Assembly (NCBI GenBank): GCA_035946955.1
Contig: DASYYE010000165.1
Location: 1 to 23,519, forward strand
DNA length: 23,519 bases
From: DASYYE01 sp035946955
GTDB lineage: Bacteria > Actinomycetota > Actinomycetes > Streptosporangiales > Streptosporangiaceae
Reading direction: 5' to 3'
The notes beneath the pieces are model-generated. The model was not told where the DNA came from. It was given only the letters and a program-made list of their open reading frames with translations, and made no database searches. Positions 8,250 through 14,943 of the stretch are shown piece by piece (positions within the stretch are counted from its first letter, which is position 1; every line of letters starts with the position of its first letter). The translations under genes were made by a program, and so were the position numbers.

Positions 8250-9454
8250 GAGAACAGTCCAGCCAGCCAGTACCGGAAAGCATCCCATTCGACAGCGAGG
8301 TCATCGTGGATGACGGTGTGGATGGGTGAGACCCCTATGGCAATGAACATGGTCGCCACTGCCGCTACGACCAGGAGTAGCAGTGCCCGGCTAGACACCC
8401 GTGAGCGGTACAGCCGGCTCACACCCTTGGCGTCGACGAGCTTGCCGCCACCCAGGCGCAGCCGGGTCAGCAGCGTGCTGGAGTAACCGGCCCGGCCCTT
8501 GTCCAGAAACTCGTCCATGGTGAAGTGCGTGCCCACGGCCACGATCAGGCTGGCGCCTTCCTGGTCCGCGATCAGCAGGGCCACGTCCTCGCTGGTGCCC
8601 GCGGCCGGGCACACGGCAGCGGTCAGGCCCAGCCGCATGACCCGTTCGAGCCCAGGGGCCCGGCCGTTCGGGTAGGCGTGGACCACGATCTCGGCACCGG
8701 AGGTGAGCCCTCTGTCGGAAACCGAGTCCATGTCACCCACGATCATGTCCGGCCGGTACCCGGCCTCCAGCAGCGCGTCGGCACCGCCGTCCACACCCAC
8801 CATGACCGGCCTGAACTCGCGGATATAGGACCGCAGCGTGACCAGGTCCTCGCGGTAGTGGTAGCCGCGCACCACGACGAGGACATGCCTGCCCTCGATG
8901 CGGGTACGCAGGTCCGGCACGGGGACCCCGTCCACGAGGATGCCGCCCTCGTCGGCCATGTACTCCAGCGTGTTGGCCACGAACGCCTTGAGCTGGGTCG
9001 CGACACCCGCCTTGGCTTTGGCCATGGCGGCGGCGACCGACTCAGCCGTTTGCAGGTGCCCCTTGGCGATCACCTCGTCGCCGATGTAGAGGGTCTCACC
9101 GTCCAGCCGGACCGCCGTCCCCTCGACGACCCGGTCGAAGACGTCGGTGCCCACCGCGTCCAGCAGCGGGATGCCTGCCTCCACGAGCATCTGCGGCCCG
9201 TGGTTGGGGTAACGGCCGCTGATGCTGGGGGCGGCGTTCACCACCGCTGCCACGTGGCAGGCAGCGAGCCCGTCAGCGCTCACCCAGTCCAGGTCCTGGT
9301 GGTCGATGATGGCGATGTCTCCTGGGCAGGCCCGCTTCGCGAGGTTCTTGGTGCGCCGGTCAAGGCGTGCCGTACCTGTCACACCGGGTAGGTCGTCGGC
9401 CCTGTTCCGGTGCAACAGAGGAAGCCTGCGGAGCTGGGCCAGCATCGCAACCAT
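8246..9454 (-). CDS. steA: SteA cell-separation protein, thiamine-pyrophosphokinase-like fold (Rv1697 ortholog)
   Basis: Ortholog of Rv1697/SteA, which with SteB promotes septal peptidoglycan hydrolysis in Corynebacterineae. From the ATG at 9454 it is 402 aa. An N-terminal domain contains CPGDIAIIDHQDLD and VVNAAPSISGRYPNHGP. A thiamine-pyrophosphokinase-like domain carries VGVDGGADALLEAGYRPD and GDMDSVSD (GDMD at 240-243). LVDAKGVSRLYR comes just before one C-terminal membrane helix at about 356-376, and a short tail follows. This order matches the known family. The start is uncertain: ATG 9454 has GGGGG 9 nt upstream, ATG 9445 has AGG 9 nt upstream, and GTG 9484 is also open; all give the same protein beyond the first 13 residues. 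The gap to the recN stop is 31 nt from 9454. True thiamine kinase activity is not expected; the fold probably binds a nucleotide or partner. Confidence 0.88.
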   Translation of the reverse strand: MVAMLAQLRRLPLLHRNRADDLPGVTGTARLDRRTKNLAKRACPGDIAIIDHQDLDWVSADGLAACHVAAVVNAAPSISGRYPNHGPQMLVEAGIPLLDAVGTDVFDRVVEGTAVRLDGETLYIGDEVIAKGHLQTAESVAAAMAKAKAGVATQLKAFVANTLEYMADEGGILVDGVPVPDLRTRIEGRHVLVVVRGYHYREDLVTLRSYIREFRPVMVGVDGGADALLEAGYRPDMIVGDMDSVSDRGLTSGAEIVVHAYPNGRAPGLERVMRLGLTAAVCPAAGTSEDVALLIADQEGASLIVAVGTHFTMDEFLDKGRAGYSSTLLTRLRLGGGKLVDAKGVSRLYRSRVSSRALLLLVVAAVATMFIAIGVSPIHTVIHDDLAVEWDAFRYWLAGLFS

Positions 9455-9485
9455 CCTGCCAGACCCCCGCAGTGCTCGTGGCACC

Positions 9486-11267
9486 TCAAGCCCCCCGGGC
9501 CGCTGTCCCGGCCTGCGCCCGGTCCGCCTCGGCAGCGGCCAGCAACTCCTCGGCGTGGGCGCGGCCGAACTCAGAGTCCTCGAGCCCGGCCAGCATCCTG
9601 GACAGTTCCCTTACCCGCCCGGCCTGATCCAAACGGGTGACGCCGCTGCTGGTGACGGAGCCGTCCATGGTCTTCTCGACCATCAGGTGCGCGTCCGCGA
9701 ACGCCGCCACCTGGGGCAGGTGCGTGACCACGACCACCTGTGTGTGGCGCGCCAGCCGGGCGAGCCTGCGTCCCAGCTCTACCGCGGCCTTCCCGCCCAC
9801 GCCGGCGTCCACCTCGTCGAACACGAACGTGGGCACCGGGTCCGCGCCCGCGAACACGGCCTCGATGGCCAGCATGACGCGTGACAGCTCACCGCCGGAC
9901 GCCCCCTTGGCCAGTGGCAGCGCTGGCGCGCTGGGGTGGGCGGCCATCCTGAGGTCCACCTCGTCCACCCCGTACTGGCTGTACTCCGCCTGCTGGGTGA
10001 TGACGACGCTGACCTGCGCATGGGGCATGGCCAAGGCGGTGAGCTCGGCCGTCACCTCGGCACCGAACCGCCCGGCGGCCTCCTGGCGCAGTGCGGTCAG
10101 CTGCTGGGCGAGGTCGGCGACGGTGGCGGCCAGGGCCGCCTCCTCCCCGGTCAGCGCCTCGATGCGGTCGTCGTCGCCGGACAGCTCGGTGAGCTGGGCT
10201 TCTGCCTGCTTGGCCCAGGCGAGGACGCTGGCCAGGTCCGGCGGGGCGGCTGGCGACCCCTCGGCGGCCAGGGCCGCCCCGGCCATCCCGTAGGCCCTGA
10301 CCAGCCTGGTCAGCTCGGCGCGGCGCTCCTGGACGGCGGCCAGCCGCGCCGGGTCGGTGTCCAGTGACTGCAGGTATGAGGCGAGCTCGCCAGCGACGTC
10401 GGACACCAGGTAGGCCGCTTCACCAAGCCGGCTGGCGAGCCCGGCCAGGGCCGGGTCGTGGGAGGCCACGCCATCCAGGGCCTGGCGGGCCCCGCCCAGC
10501 AGGGTCACCGCGTCGGCGGCCCGGAACGACCCGTCGCTCTCGTCACCGAGCAGTGCTTCGTGGGCCACGGTCGCGGCGGCGCTCAGCGCGTCAGCATGGG
10601 CCAGCCGCTCCTCTTCGGCGACCAGTGCGGCGTCTTCTCCCTCGGTGGGCGCCACCCGCTCGATGTCGCCCAGCGCGTGCTGCAGGTCTTCGGCCTGGCG
10701 CGCCCGCTCACGTGAGCGGCTGGTGAGGTCGTCGAGTCCGGCCCGGACCTCGCGGTGCCGGGCGTGCACACGCTGGTACTCGGTGAGGACCCTGGCCAGT
10801 CCCTCGCCAGCGAACGCGTCCAGTGCCAGCCGCTGCCGGGCAGGGCGCAGGAGTTGCTGCTGGTCGGACTGGCCGTGGACGGTCACCAGGTCGTCGGCCA
10901 GGTAGGTGAGCAGCGAGACAGGGACGGACCGGCCGCCAGCGAACGCACGTGAGCGGCCCTCCACCGACACCGTGCGGCTGATGATCAGCGTGTGCCCGTC
11001 GTCGTCGAGCTCGCCACCTGCCTCGGCCACCTGCTTGGCGACATTGCCGTCCGGTTCGATGCGCAGCCTGCCCTCCACGGCCGCCCTGCCCGTTCCCGGG
11101 CGTACCCGCGCCGGGTCGGCACGGCCGCCGAACATCAGGCCGAGGCCCGTCACGACCATGGTCTTGCCCGCGCCGGTCTCGCCGGTCACGACCGTGAACC
11201 CAGGGGAGAACGACAGGGTGGCATCCTCGATCACGCCAAGGCCCGTGATGCGGACTTCCTCAAGCAT
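9486..11267 (-). CDS. recN: DNA repair ATPase RecN
   Basis: RecN is an SMC-like ATPase that acts at DNA double-strand breaks in the cytoplasm. The 593-aa product has normal family length. It begins LEEVRITGLGVIEDATLSF, with Walker A GETGAGKT at 29-36, a long charged coiled-coil middle, then the ABC signature LAKGASGGELSRVMLA and Walker B TFVFDEVDAGVGG (near residue 480). HTQVVVVTHLPQVAAFAD closes the ATPase head. The ATG at 11267 lies 2 nt after the nadK stop, with GAGGAG upstream inside the nadK end. The nadK-recN adjacency is a common actinobacterial arrangement. Nothing is missing or broken. Confidence 0.97.
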   Translation of the reverse strand: MLEEVRITGLGVIEDATLSFSPGFTVVTGETGAGKTMVVTGLGLMFGGRADPARVRPGTGRAAVEGRLRIEPDGNVAKQVAEAGGELDDDGHTLIISRTVSVEGRSRAFAGGRSVPVSLLTYLADDLVTVHGQSDQQQLLRPARQRLALDAFAGEGLARVLTEYQRVHARHREVRAGLDDLTSRSRERARQAEDLQHALGDIERVAPTEGEDAALVAEEERLAHADALSAAATVAHEALLGDESDGSFRAADAVTLLGGARQALDGVASHDPALAGLASRLGEAAYLVSDVAGELASYLQSLDTDPARLAAVQERRAELTRLVRAYGMAGAALAAEGSPAAPPDLASVLAWAKQAEAQLTELSGDDDRIEALTGEEAALAATVADLAQQLTALRQEAAGRFGAEVTAELTALAMPHAQVSVVITQQAEYSQYGVDEVDLRMAAHPSAPALPLAKGASGGELSRVMLAIEAVFAGADPVPTFVFDEVDAGVGGKAAVELGRRLARLARHTQVVVVTHLPQVAAFADAHLMVEKTMDGSVTSSGVTRLDQAGRVRELSRMLAGLEDSEFGRAHAEELLAAAEADRAQAGTAARGA

Positions 11268-11269
11268 CT

Positions 11270-12337
11270 TCAGGCTGGCTCCTCTCCGTTCTTTGCGGCC
11301 CCGCCGACCCGCCGGGCTGGCGCGCCGCGCCAGCCGGAGACCGGGAGGCCGAACTTGGCCACGAGCCGGTCGGTGAACGCGGCCCCGCCCGCGTGCTCAC
11401 CGCCACCCTGCGTGAGCCGGGCCAGCAGCACCGGCTCGGCGCCGCGGCGGACCTCGACTCGTGCTCCCGGCGGGAGGTCGATGCTCCGCCGCCCATCGCA
11501 CCACAGCACGCCCGCGACTGTCTCGTGCTGGGCGCGAGCCTGTTCGCCTTCTTCGTCCCGATTACCCCGTTGGCCCCACTCGCCCCATTCGCCCCAGCCG
11601 GCCTGTTCGGTGCGGTCGCGGAACGCCCGGCCCGACACACCGAGCACCTCGACGGCGAGCACCGACCGGGGCGAGACGACCATCGGCCCGGCGAACAGTG
11701 CATGGGCACTGATCGGCACCATGACCAGTGCCTCCACCTCTGGCCAGACGATCGGCCCGCCGGCCGAGAACGCATAGGCAGTGGACCCGGTCGGGGTCGC
11801 GCACACCACGCCGTCACCTGCCCAGCGGGACAGCGGGCGGCCATCTACTTCGGTGACGACCTCGATCATCCGCTCGCGCGCCAGCTTCTCCACGCTGGCC
11901 TCGTTCAGCGCCCAGGTCACGCTGAGGACGGTGCCGTTGCGCCGGACCGTCACATCGATCGTCATGCGCTCCCGCACCGCATAGTCGCGGTCGACCACCC
12001 GGGCGACCACGTCGGTGAGGTCCTCCGGCTCAGCCTCCGCGAGGAACCCCACATGGCCGAGGTTGACGCCCAGCAGCGGCGCCCGCACGGGCCTGGCGAG
12101 TTCGGCGGCGCGCAATAGTGTGCCGTCGCCCCCGAGCACGAGGACCATCTCGGCGCCGGCCGCGGCCTCCTCGGTGGGCGGCACCACCTCGCCACCCGCG
12201 CACGCCAGCTCAGCCGCCTCCGGCGCCAGCACCCGGACCGTCATGCCAGCGGCCGAGAGACGGTCAGCGACGAGCCGCGCGCCCTTCATGGCAGCGGGCC
12301 GGCCAGCGTGGGCCACCACGAGCACGGTCCGTTTCAC
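11270..12337 (-). CDS. nadK: NAD kinase with an unusual insertion
   Basis: NAD kinase (PpnK), which phosphorylates NAD to NADP with ATP or polyphosphate. The 355-aa product carries GGDGT at 69-73, NLGHVGFLAE at 92-101, the NE pair at 145-146, and GDGVVCATPTGSTAYAFSAGGPI at about 174-196. The C-terminal CDGRR and FTDRLVAKFGLPVSGWRG are also typical. Between VLGVSGRA and VLWCDGRR, at about residues 237-276, sits a hydrophilic insertion with repeated GEW units and many Glu/Arg/Gln. The usual family has only a few residues here, which explains the extra length over a typical enzyme of about 300 aa. The GTG at 12337 overlaps the tlyA stop (GTGA). A start at 12406 would lie inside tlyA and add an Arg-rich leader; it is rejected. 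Confidence 0.95.
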   Translation of the reverse strand: MKRTVLVVAHAGRPAAMKGARLVADRLSAAGMTVRVLAPEAAELACAGGEVVPPTEEAAAGAEMVLVLGGDGTLLRAAELARPVRAPLLGVNLGHVGFLAEAEPEDLTDVVARVVDRDYAVRERMTIDVTVRRNGTVLSVTWALNEASVEKLARERMIEVVTEVDGRPLSRWAGDGVVCATPTGSTAYAFSAGGPIVWPEVEALVMVPISAHALFAGPMVVSPRSVLAVEVLGVSGRAFRDRTEQAGWGEWGEWGQRGNRDEEGEQARAQHETVAGVLWCDGRRSIDLPPGARVEVRRGAEPVLLARLTQGGGEHAGGAAFTDRLVAKFGLPVSGWRGAPARRVGGAAKNGEEPA

Positions 12338-13134
12338 TGCGGTCCTTCCGCGACGGCGAGGGTGAGGTCGGCGGGGTCCAGCGGCGGCGCGCCCTGCCGG
12401 AGCCACAGGAAGTACTCGACATTGCCGGTCGCGCCGGGCAGCGGGCTCGCCACCAGGCCCGCCACGCCCAGCCCGTGTGTTGCCGCCCCGGCCGCCACGT
12501 CGCTGACAGCCCCTGCCCGCAGGGCGGGGTCGCGGACCACCCCGCCAGTGCCCACCTTGCCCTTGCCCACCTCGAACTGCGGCTTGACGAGCAGCACGAA
12601 GTCGGCACCCGGGCTGGCACAGCGCACCAGCGCGGGCAGGACCAGCGTAAGCGAGATAAAGGACAGGTCGCCGGTGACGAGGCCCGGCGCACGGTCCAGG
12701 TCGGCGGGCTGCAGGTCACGCACGTTCACCCGTTCCATGACCGTGACCCGCGGATCGGTGCGCAGCGCCCAGGCCAGCTGCCCGTAGCCCACGTCCACGG
12801 CGACCACGTGCGCGGCGCCGGCACGCAGCAGCGCGTCGGTGAACCCGCCAGTGGAAGCCCCCGCGTCCAGGCAGTCGCGCCCGGCGACGGCAAGTCCGGG
12901 GAAGGCACGCAGGGCACCCGCCAGTTTCCGCCCGCCCCTGGACACGTAGACCGGGCTGCCGTCGTCGGCCGTGACCAGGATCGCGTCACCGGGCGCCACC
13001 TGGCTCGCTGGTTTGCCCGCCGTCTGGCCCGCGACCTTGACCCTGCCTTCGGCCACCAGGCCGGCGGCCTGCTCACGGGAACGGGCAAGCCCCCTCCTGA
13101 CCAGTTCGGCGTCGAGCCTTCGGCGGGTGCTCAT
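12334..13134 (-). CDS. tlyA: TlyA-family 16S/23S rRNA 2'-O-methyltransferase
   Basis: TlyA adds 2'-O-methyl groups to cytidines of 16S and 23S rRNA; in mycobacteria this makes ribosomes sensitive to capreomycin. The 266-aa product has an N-terminal S4 RNA-binding domain (about residues 5-60, beginning RRRLDAELVRRGLARSREQA). A FtsJ-like methyltransferase domain follows with YVSRGGRKL at 63-71 and the SAM site LDAGASTGGFTDALL from residue 89. The K-D-K-E set is recognisable as K70, the Asp of GDLSFIS, the Lys of LLVKPQFE and the Glu of NVEYF. The ATG at 13134 gives the canonical MSTRRRLD start and has GGGG 6 nt upstream. The reading frame is open to 13233, but that stretch belongs to the preceding gene. 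It heads the coupled run into nadK. Confidence 0.95.
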   Translation of the reverse strand: MSTRRRLDAELVRRGLARSREQAAGLVAEGRVKVAGQTAGKPASQVAPGDAILVTADDGSPVYVSRGGRKLAGALRAFPGLAVAGRDCLDAGASTGGFTDALLRAGAAHVVAVDVGYGQLAWALRTDPRVTVMERVNVRDLQPADLDRAPGLVTGDLSFISLTLVLPALVRCASPGADFVLLVKPQFEVGKGKVGTGGVVRDPALRAGAVSDVAAGAATHGLGVAGLVASPLPGATGNVEYFLWLRQGAPPLDPADLTLAVAEGPQ

Positions 13135-13153
13135 CCGCGCCCCACGATGCCAT

Positions 13154-13411
13154 TCAGCGGCCCGGCGCGCGCGGGCCGCGCGGGCCGTCACCAGGACGGC
13201 CCTGCCCACCGCCGGGAGGGGCACTGAGGTCACCCAGCGCCTCGCTCAACCGCTGGTGGACATAGGTGAACACCTCGGGATGCTCAGTGACCGGCAACTC
13301 CTCCAGGTCAGCGAGGCGGCTCAACGCCTCATCCACCCGCTCGTCCCCCACCGCGGCGGGGGCGGCCCCCATGTCGTGGGCCGCAGCGCTGTCCCCCGGT
13401 GGCTGTCCCAT
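13154..13411 (-). CDS. Small conserved actinobacterial protein upstream of tlyA
   Basis: An 85-aa cytoplasmic protein of unknown function. The central part, DERVDEALSRLADLEELPVTEHPEVFTYVHQRLSEALGDL, looks like two amphipathic helices, and I recognise this type of small protein beside tlyA in other actinobacteria. The C-terminal 20 residues are Gly/Pro/Arg-rich and probably disordered. The ATG at 13411 has an excellent ribosome-binding site, AGGAGG, 9 nt upstream (13421-13426 on the plus strand), and the stop is 19 nt before tlyA. It is the first gene of the minus-strand operon. Confidence 0.8.
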   Translation of the reverse strand: MGQPPGDSAAAHDMGAAPAAVGDERVDEALSRLADLEELPVTEHPEVFTYVHQRLSEALGDLSAPPGGGQGRPGDGPRGPRAPGR

Positions 13412-13574
13412 CGGCTAGCTCCTCCTGCCAGGCGTGCCCGGCGGTACTTCCTCTGCAAAACTACCGTCTCTGCCGGACAGACAGTGGCTCCCACGTCGGT
13501 GCGCAACCCGAGTCGCAACGGAACTGCCCTGGCCAGCCCTACAATGACCGACACTGAGGGGGAAGGGATGGTCA
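13412..13574. promoter_or_regulatory. Divergent promoter region between the tlyA operon and the SCP2-nei2 pair
   Basis: The 163-nt gap between two outward-facing genes must hold both promoters. On the plus strand TACAAT at 13540-13545 is a fair -10 box 29 nt before the GTG at 13575, but no good -35 lies 16-18 nt further up. No convincing minus-strand promoter was recognised. Confidence 0.4.
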
Positions 13575-13916
13575 GTGGCAACTGTGGAGGAGTGCCGCCA
13601 GGCGCTGGAGAGCCTTACTAGCAGGCTCTCCGAGATGGACGCGGCCCACCGGGCGGACCTGGTGGACCGGGACGTGAGCTGTCATATCCCCGACCTCGGG
13701 GTCACATTCATGGCCAAGCTGGGCCCGAATGGCGCTGGCCCGGTCACGCAGGTCATTGGCGACAAGCCACGCGCCCAGGTGCGGTTCATTGCCGACAGCG
13801 ACGACTTGATGGCCTTTGCCGCTGACCCGGGGATCTTCCCACGCGCCTGGCTCACCGGCCGCATCAAGGTCCAGGCGAGCTTCGGTGACCTGATACGGAT
13901 GCGGAAGTTCTTCTGA
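13575..13916 (+). CDS. SCP2 sterol-carrier-like small protein
   Basis: A 113-aa cytoplasmic protein with the outline of the SCP2 sterol-transfer family: an N-terminal helix (ATVEECRQALESLTSRL), strands around VSCHIPDLGVTFMAKL, and the typical AQVRFIADSDDLMAFAADP...FPRAWLTGRIKVQASFGDLIRMRKFF end. Such proteins bind fatty acids or other hydrophobic ligands; the ligand here is unknown. The GTG at 13575 is preceded by GAAGGG with good spacing; an ATG seven bases earlier is in another frame that soon stops. The next gene, nei2, starts 24 nt downstream, so the two probably share a transcript. Confidence 0.8.
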   Translation: MATVEECRQALESLTSRLSEMDAAHRADLVDRDVSCHIPDLGVTFMAKLGPNGAGPVTQVIGDKPRAQVRFIADSDDLMAFAADPGIFPRAWLTGRIKVQASFGDLIRMRKFF

Positions 13917-13940
13917 GCCAACGGCGGCTACCCTGGCAGC

Positions 13941-14720
13941 GTGCCGGAGGGCGACGTTGTCTGGCTGACGGCCCGCCGGCTGCATGAGGCACTGGCCGGG
14001 CGGGTGCTGACCCGCTGCGACGTCCGGGTGCCCAGGTTCGCCACGACCGACCTCACCGGCCACACCGTGACCGAGGTGGTTTCGCGGGGAAAGCACTTGC
14101 TCGTGCGGACCAGCGGGGGCATCACCGTGCACACGCACCTGCGCATGGACGGCTCCTGGCAGGTGCGCCCGGCCCGCGACCACGTCACCAACAGCCACCA
14201 CATCCGGCTGCTCCTGGCCAACGACACCTGGCAGGCGGTCGGGTACCGGCTCGGCATCGTCGAAGTCCTGCGGACCTCCGCCGAGGCGAAGGTGGTCGGC
14301 CATCTCGGCCCTGACCTGCTGGGGCCGGACTGGGATGCGGCCGAGGCCGCGCGCAGGCTCAGCGCCGACCCCGCCCGGCCGATCGGTGAGGCCCTGCTGG
14401 ACCAGCGCAACCTCGCGGGTATCGGCAACCTCTACAAGGCGGAGGCACTGTTCCTGCGGGGGGTCGACCCGTGGCGGCCAGCGGGGCAAGTTGCGGACCT
14501 GGCAGCCCTCGCTGAGGTGGCGCGGCAGCTCCTGGAGGCCAACAAGCAACGCTTCGGCCAGGTCTCCACAGGTGTGCGGCAGCGCGGTCAGGAGACGTGG
14601 GTGTACGGGCGCCGGGGGCGTCCCTGCCGCCGTTGCGGCACGCTGGTGCGTGCCGCCGGGCAGGGCGGCGGGGAGACCGGCGAGCGCGTGACGTTCTGGT
14701 GCCCGCGCTGCCAGACCTGA
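13941..14720 (+). CDS. nei2: Fpg/Nei-family DNA glycosylase, Nei2 type
   Basis: DNA glycosylase/AP lyase for oxidised bases, close in sequence to mycobacterial Nei2 (Rv3297). The 259-aa product starts PEGDVVWLTARRLHEAL, placing the catalytic Pro2 and Glu3 directly after the initiator. It has the conserved SRGKHLLVR lysine, THLRMDGSW, the helix-two-turn-helix LLDQRNLAGIGNLYKAEALF, and a C-terminal four-Cys zinc finger (CRRC near the end, then CPRC). All key residues are present. The GTG at 13941 is set by the need for Pro at position 2; its ribosome-binding site is weak, which suggests coupling to the gene 24 nt upstream. Confidence 0.93.
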   Translation: MPEGDVVWLTARRLHEALAGRVLTRCDVRVPRFATTDLTGHTVTEVVSRGKHLLVRTSGGITVHTHLRMDGSWQVRPARDHVTNSHHIRLLLANDTWQAVGYRLGIVEVLRTSAEAKVVGHLGPDLLGPDWDAAEAARRLSADPARPIGEALLDQRNLAGIGNLYKAEALFLRGVDPWRPAGQVADLAALAEVARQLLEANKQRFGQVSTGVRQRGQETWVYGRRGRPCRRCGTLVRAAGQGGGETGERVTFWCPRCQT

Positions 14721-14741
14721 CCAAGCACCATGTCCAGCGGT

Positions 14742-14773
14742 TACCCACAACTCTGGCCCAATTACCGTGGGTA
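14742..14773 (+). terminator. Candidate hairpin after nei2
   Basis: TACCCAC at 14742-14748 pairs with GTGGGTA at 14767-14773, giving a 7-bp stem with an 18-nt loop, 22 nt after the nei2 stop. There is no T tract, so termination is only one reading; it could also belong to the regulatory region of the next gene. Confidence 0.3.
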
Positions 14774-14778
14774 GTGAT

Positions 14779-14793
14779 TTCCGTCTGACGGAA
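14779..14793. promoter_or_regulatory. 15-bp palindrome, possible operator
   Basis: TTCCGTC-T-GACGGAA is a perfect inverted repeat with a one-base centre, about 150 nt upstream of the first EXO-like gene. Its size and symmetry suit a dimeric regulator. No such site was seen before the second EXO-like gene. Confidence 0.4.
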
Positions 14794-14820
14794 CAGTAAT
14801 ACGAGCTATCTGCTAAAACA

Positions 14821-14896
14821 GCGCGGATTATGCAAGAGGACGGCTTGTCCTGAGTGGATCCTGGTAATGACCCACCCATAACCGGATAATCCGCGC
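14821..14896. repeat. 11-bp inverted repeat framing the upstream element
   Basis: GCGCGGATTAT at 14821-14831 is the exact reverse complement of ATAATCCGCGC at 14886-14896, leaving 54 nt between the arms. The right arm overlaps the palindrome CGGATAATCCG, so the CGGAT half-site occurs three times in this stretch. It could be a set of protein-binding sites or a long-range RNA stem. Confidence 0.5.
14849..14893 (+). promoter_or_regulatory. Shared upstream element, copy 1 (before EXO-like gene 1)
   Basis: CCTGAG, then GGATCCT, seven variable bases, ACCCACCCATAA and CCGGATAATCCG. The same parts in the same order and spacing precede the second paralog at 16805-16850. It ends with the palindrome CGGAT-A-ATCCG (14883-14893), 50 nt before the GTG start. 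The GATAAT inside it could serve as a -10 box, but the place for a -35 falls in the variable bases. Confidence 0.6.
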
Positions 14897-14943
14897 GAGC
14901 TCTGCAACTGGCGCACGGCTGTGGGCGAGGTCGAGGAGGCACC

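Noticed and set aside
13135..13233. Longer N-terminus for TlyA
   Set aside because: It overlaps the small upstream gene and adds residues before the canonical S4 domain start.
14885..14890. Standard housekeeping promoter with GATAAT as -10
   Set aside because: The matching -35 positions fall in the variable bases in both copies and do not resemble TTGACA, so a normal promoter reading is weak.
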